Positions 5,375 to 5,376 of a stretch of 5,376 nucleotides of DNA are shown piece after piece. Every line of letters begins with the position of its first letter. Position 1 is the stretch's first letter. A model generated the notes under the pieces. The model saw only the letters and a program-made list of their open reading frames with translations, was not told where the DNA came from and did no database searches. Source of the stretch: Desulfobacterales bacterium (GTDB lineage: Bacteria > Desulfobacterota > DSM-4660 > Desulfatiglandales > Desulfatiglandaceae); NCBI GenBank assembly GCA_022013615.1, contig JAKLQB010000594.1:1-5376 (forward strand). The letters are read 5' to 3'. The position numbers and the translations under genes are program-made.

Positions 5375-5376
5375 AA

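Overview
The window reads like chromosomal DNA from a free-living Gram-negative bacterium, most likely a deltaproteobacterium of the sulfate-reducer type (Desulfobacterota). This is inferred from two things. The large soluble sensor kinase has the C-terminal layout I associate with that group (DFNAGGKG-type G2 region followed by a cysteine cluster). The AT-rich, TTCGAA-like degenerate spacer at the left edge is also of a kind seen between genes in those genomes. No rRNA, tRNA, CRISPR array or intact mobile element is visible.

Layout. Bases 1-215 are a non-coding AT-rich spacer. Bases 222-1467 hold a two-gene unit on the + strand: a YkoP-like domain protein, then a NodB-type (CE4) polysaccharide deacetylase whose start lies inside the end of the first gene. 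Both are GC-rich. After a 136-base spacer, 1604-3913 (+) encodes a 769-residue cytoplasmic PAS-PAS-GAF histidine kinase with no response regulator beside it. It converges on a small membrane protein of the NfeD family (4043-4459, - strand). Bases 4460-4981 are a long AT-rich spacer with phased A-tracts, a strong imperfect inverted repeat, a possible transposase relic and a good extended -10 promoter. That promoter leads into a + strand gene of the DUF2294/MpsC family (4982-5374), which ends two bases before the window edge.

How the genes fit together. The first two genes probably act together on a cell-envelope glycan, because YkoP-like domains are known as partners or fusions of polysaccharide deacetylases. 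The kinase, the NfeD protein and the MpsC-like protein look like separate transcription units, each lacking its usual partner in this window (response regulator; SPFH/stomatin protein or NfeD-linked protease; MpsA/MpsB or other transporter). No complete new system is evident. The most distinctive item is the kinase, with a long insert between its dimerisation and ATPase domains, an altered G2 box and a five-cysteine cluster near the C-terminus.
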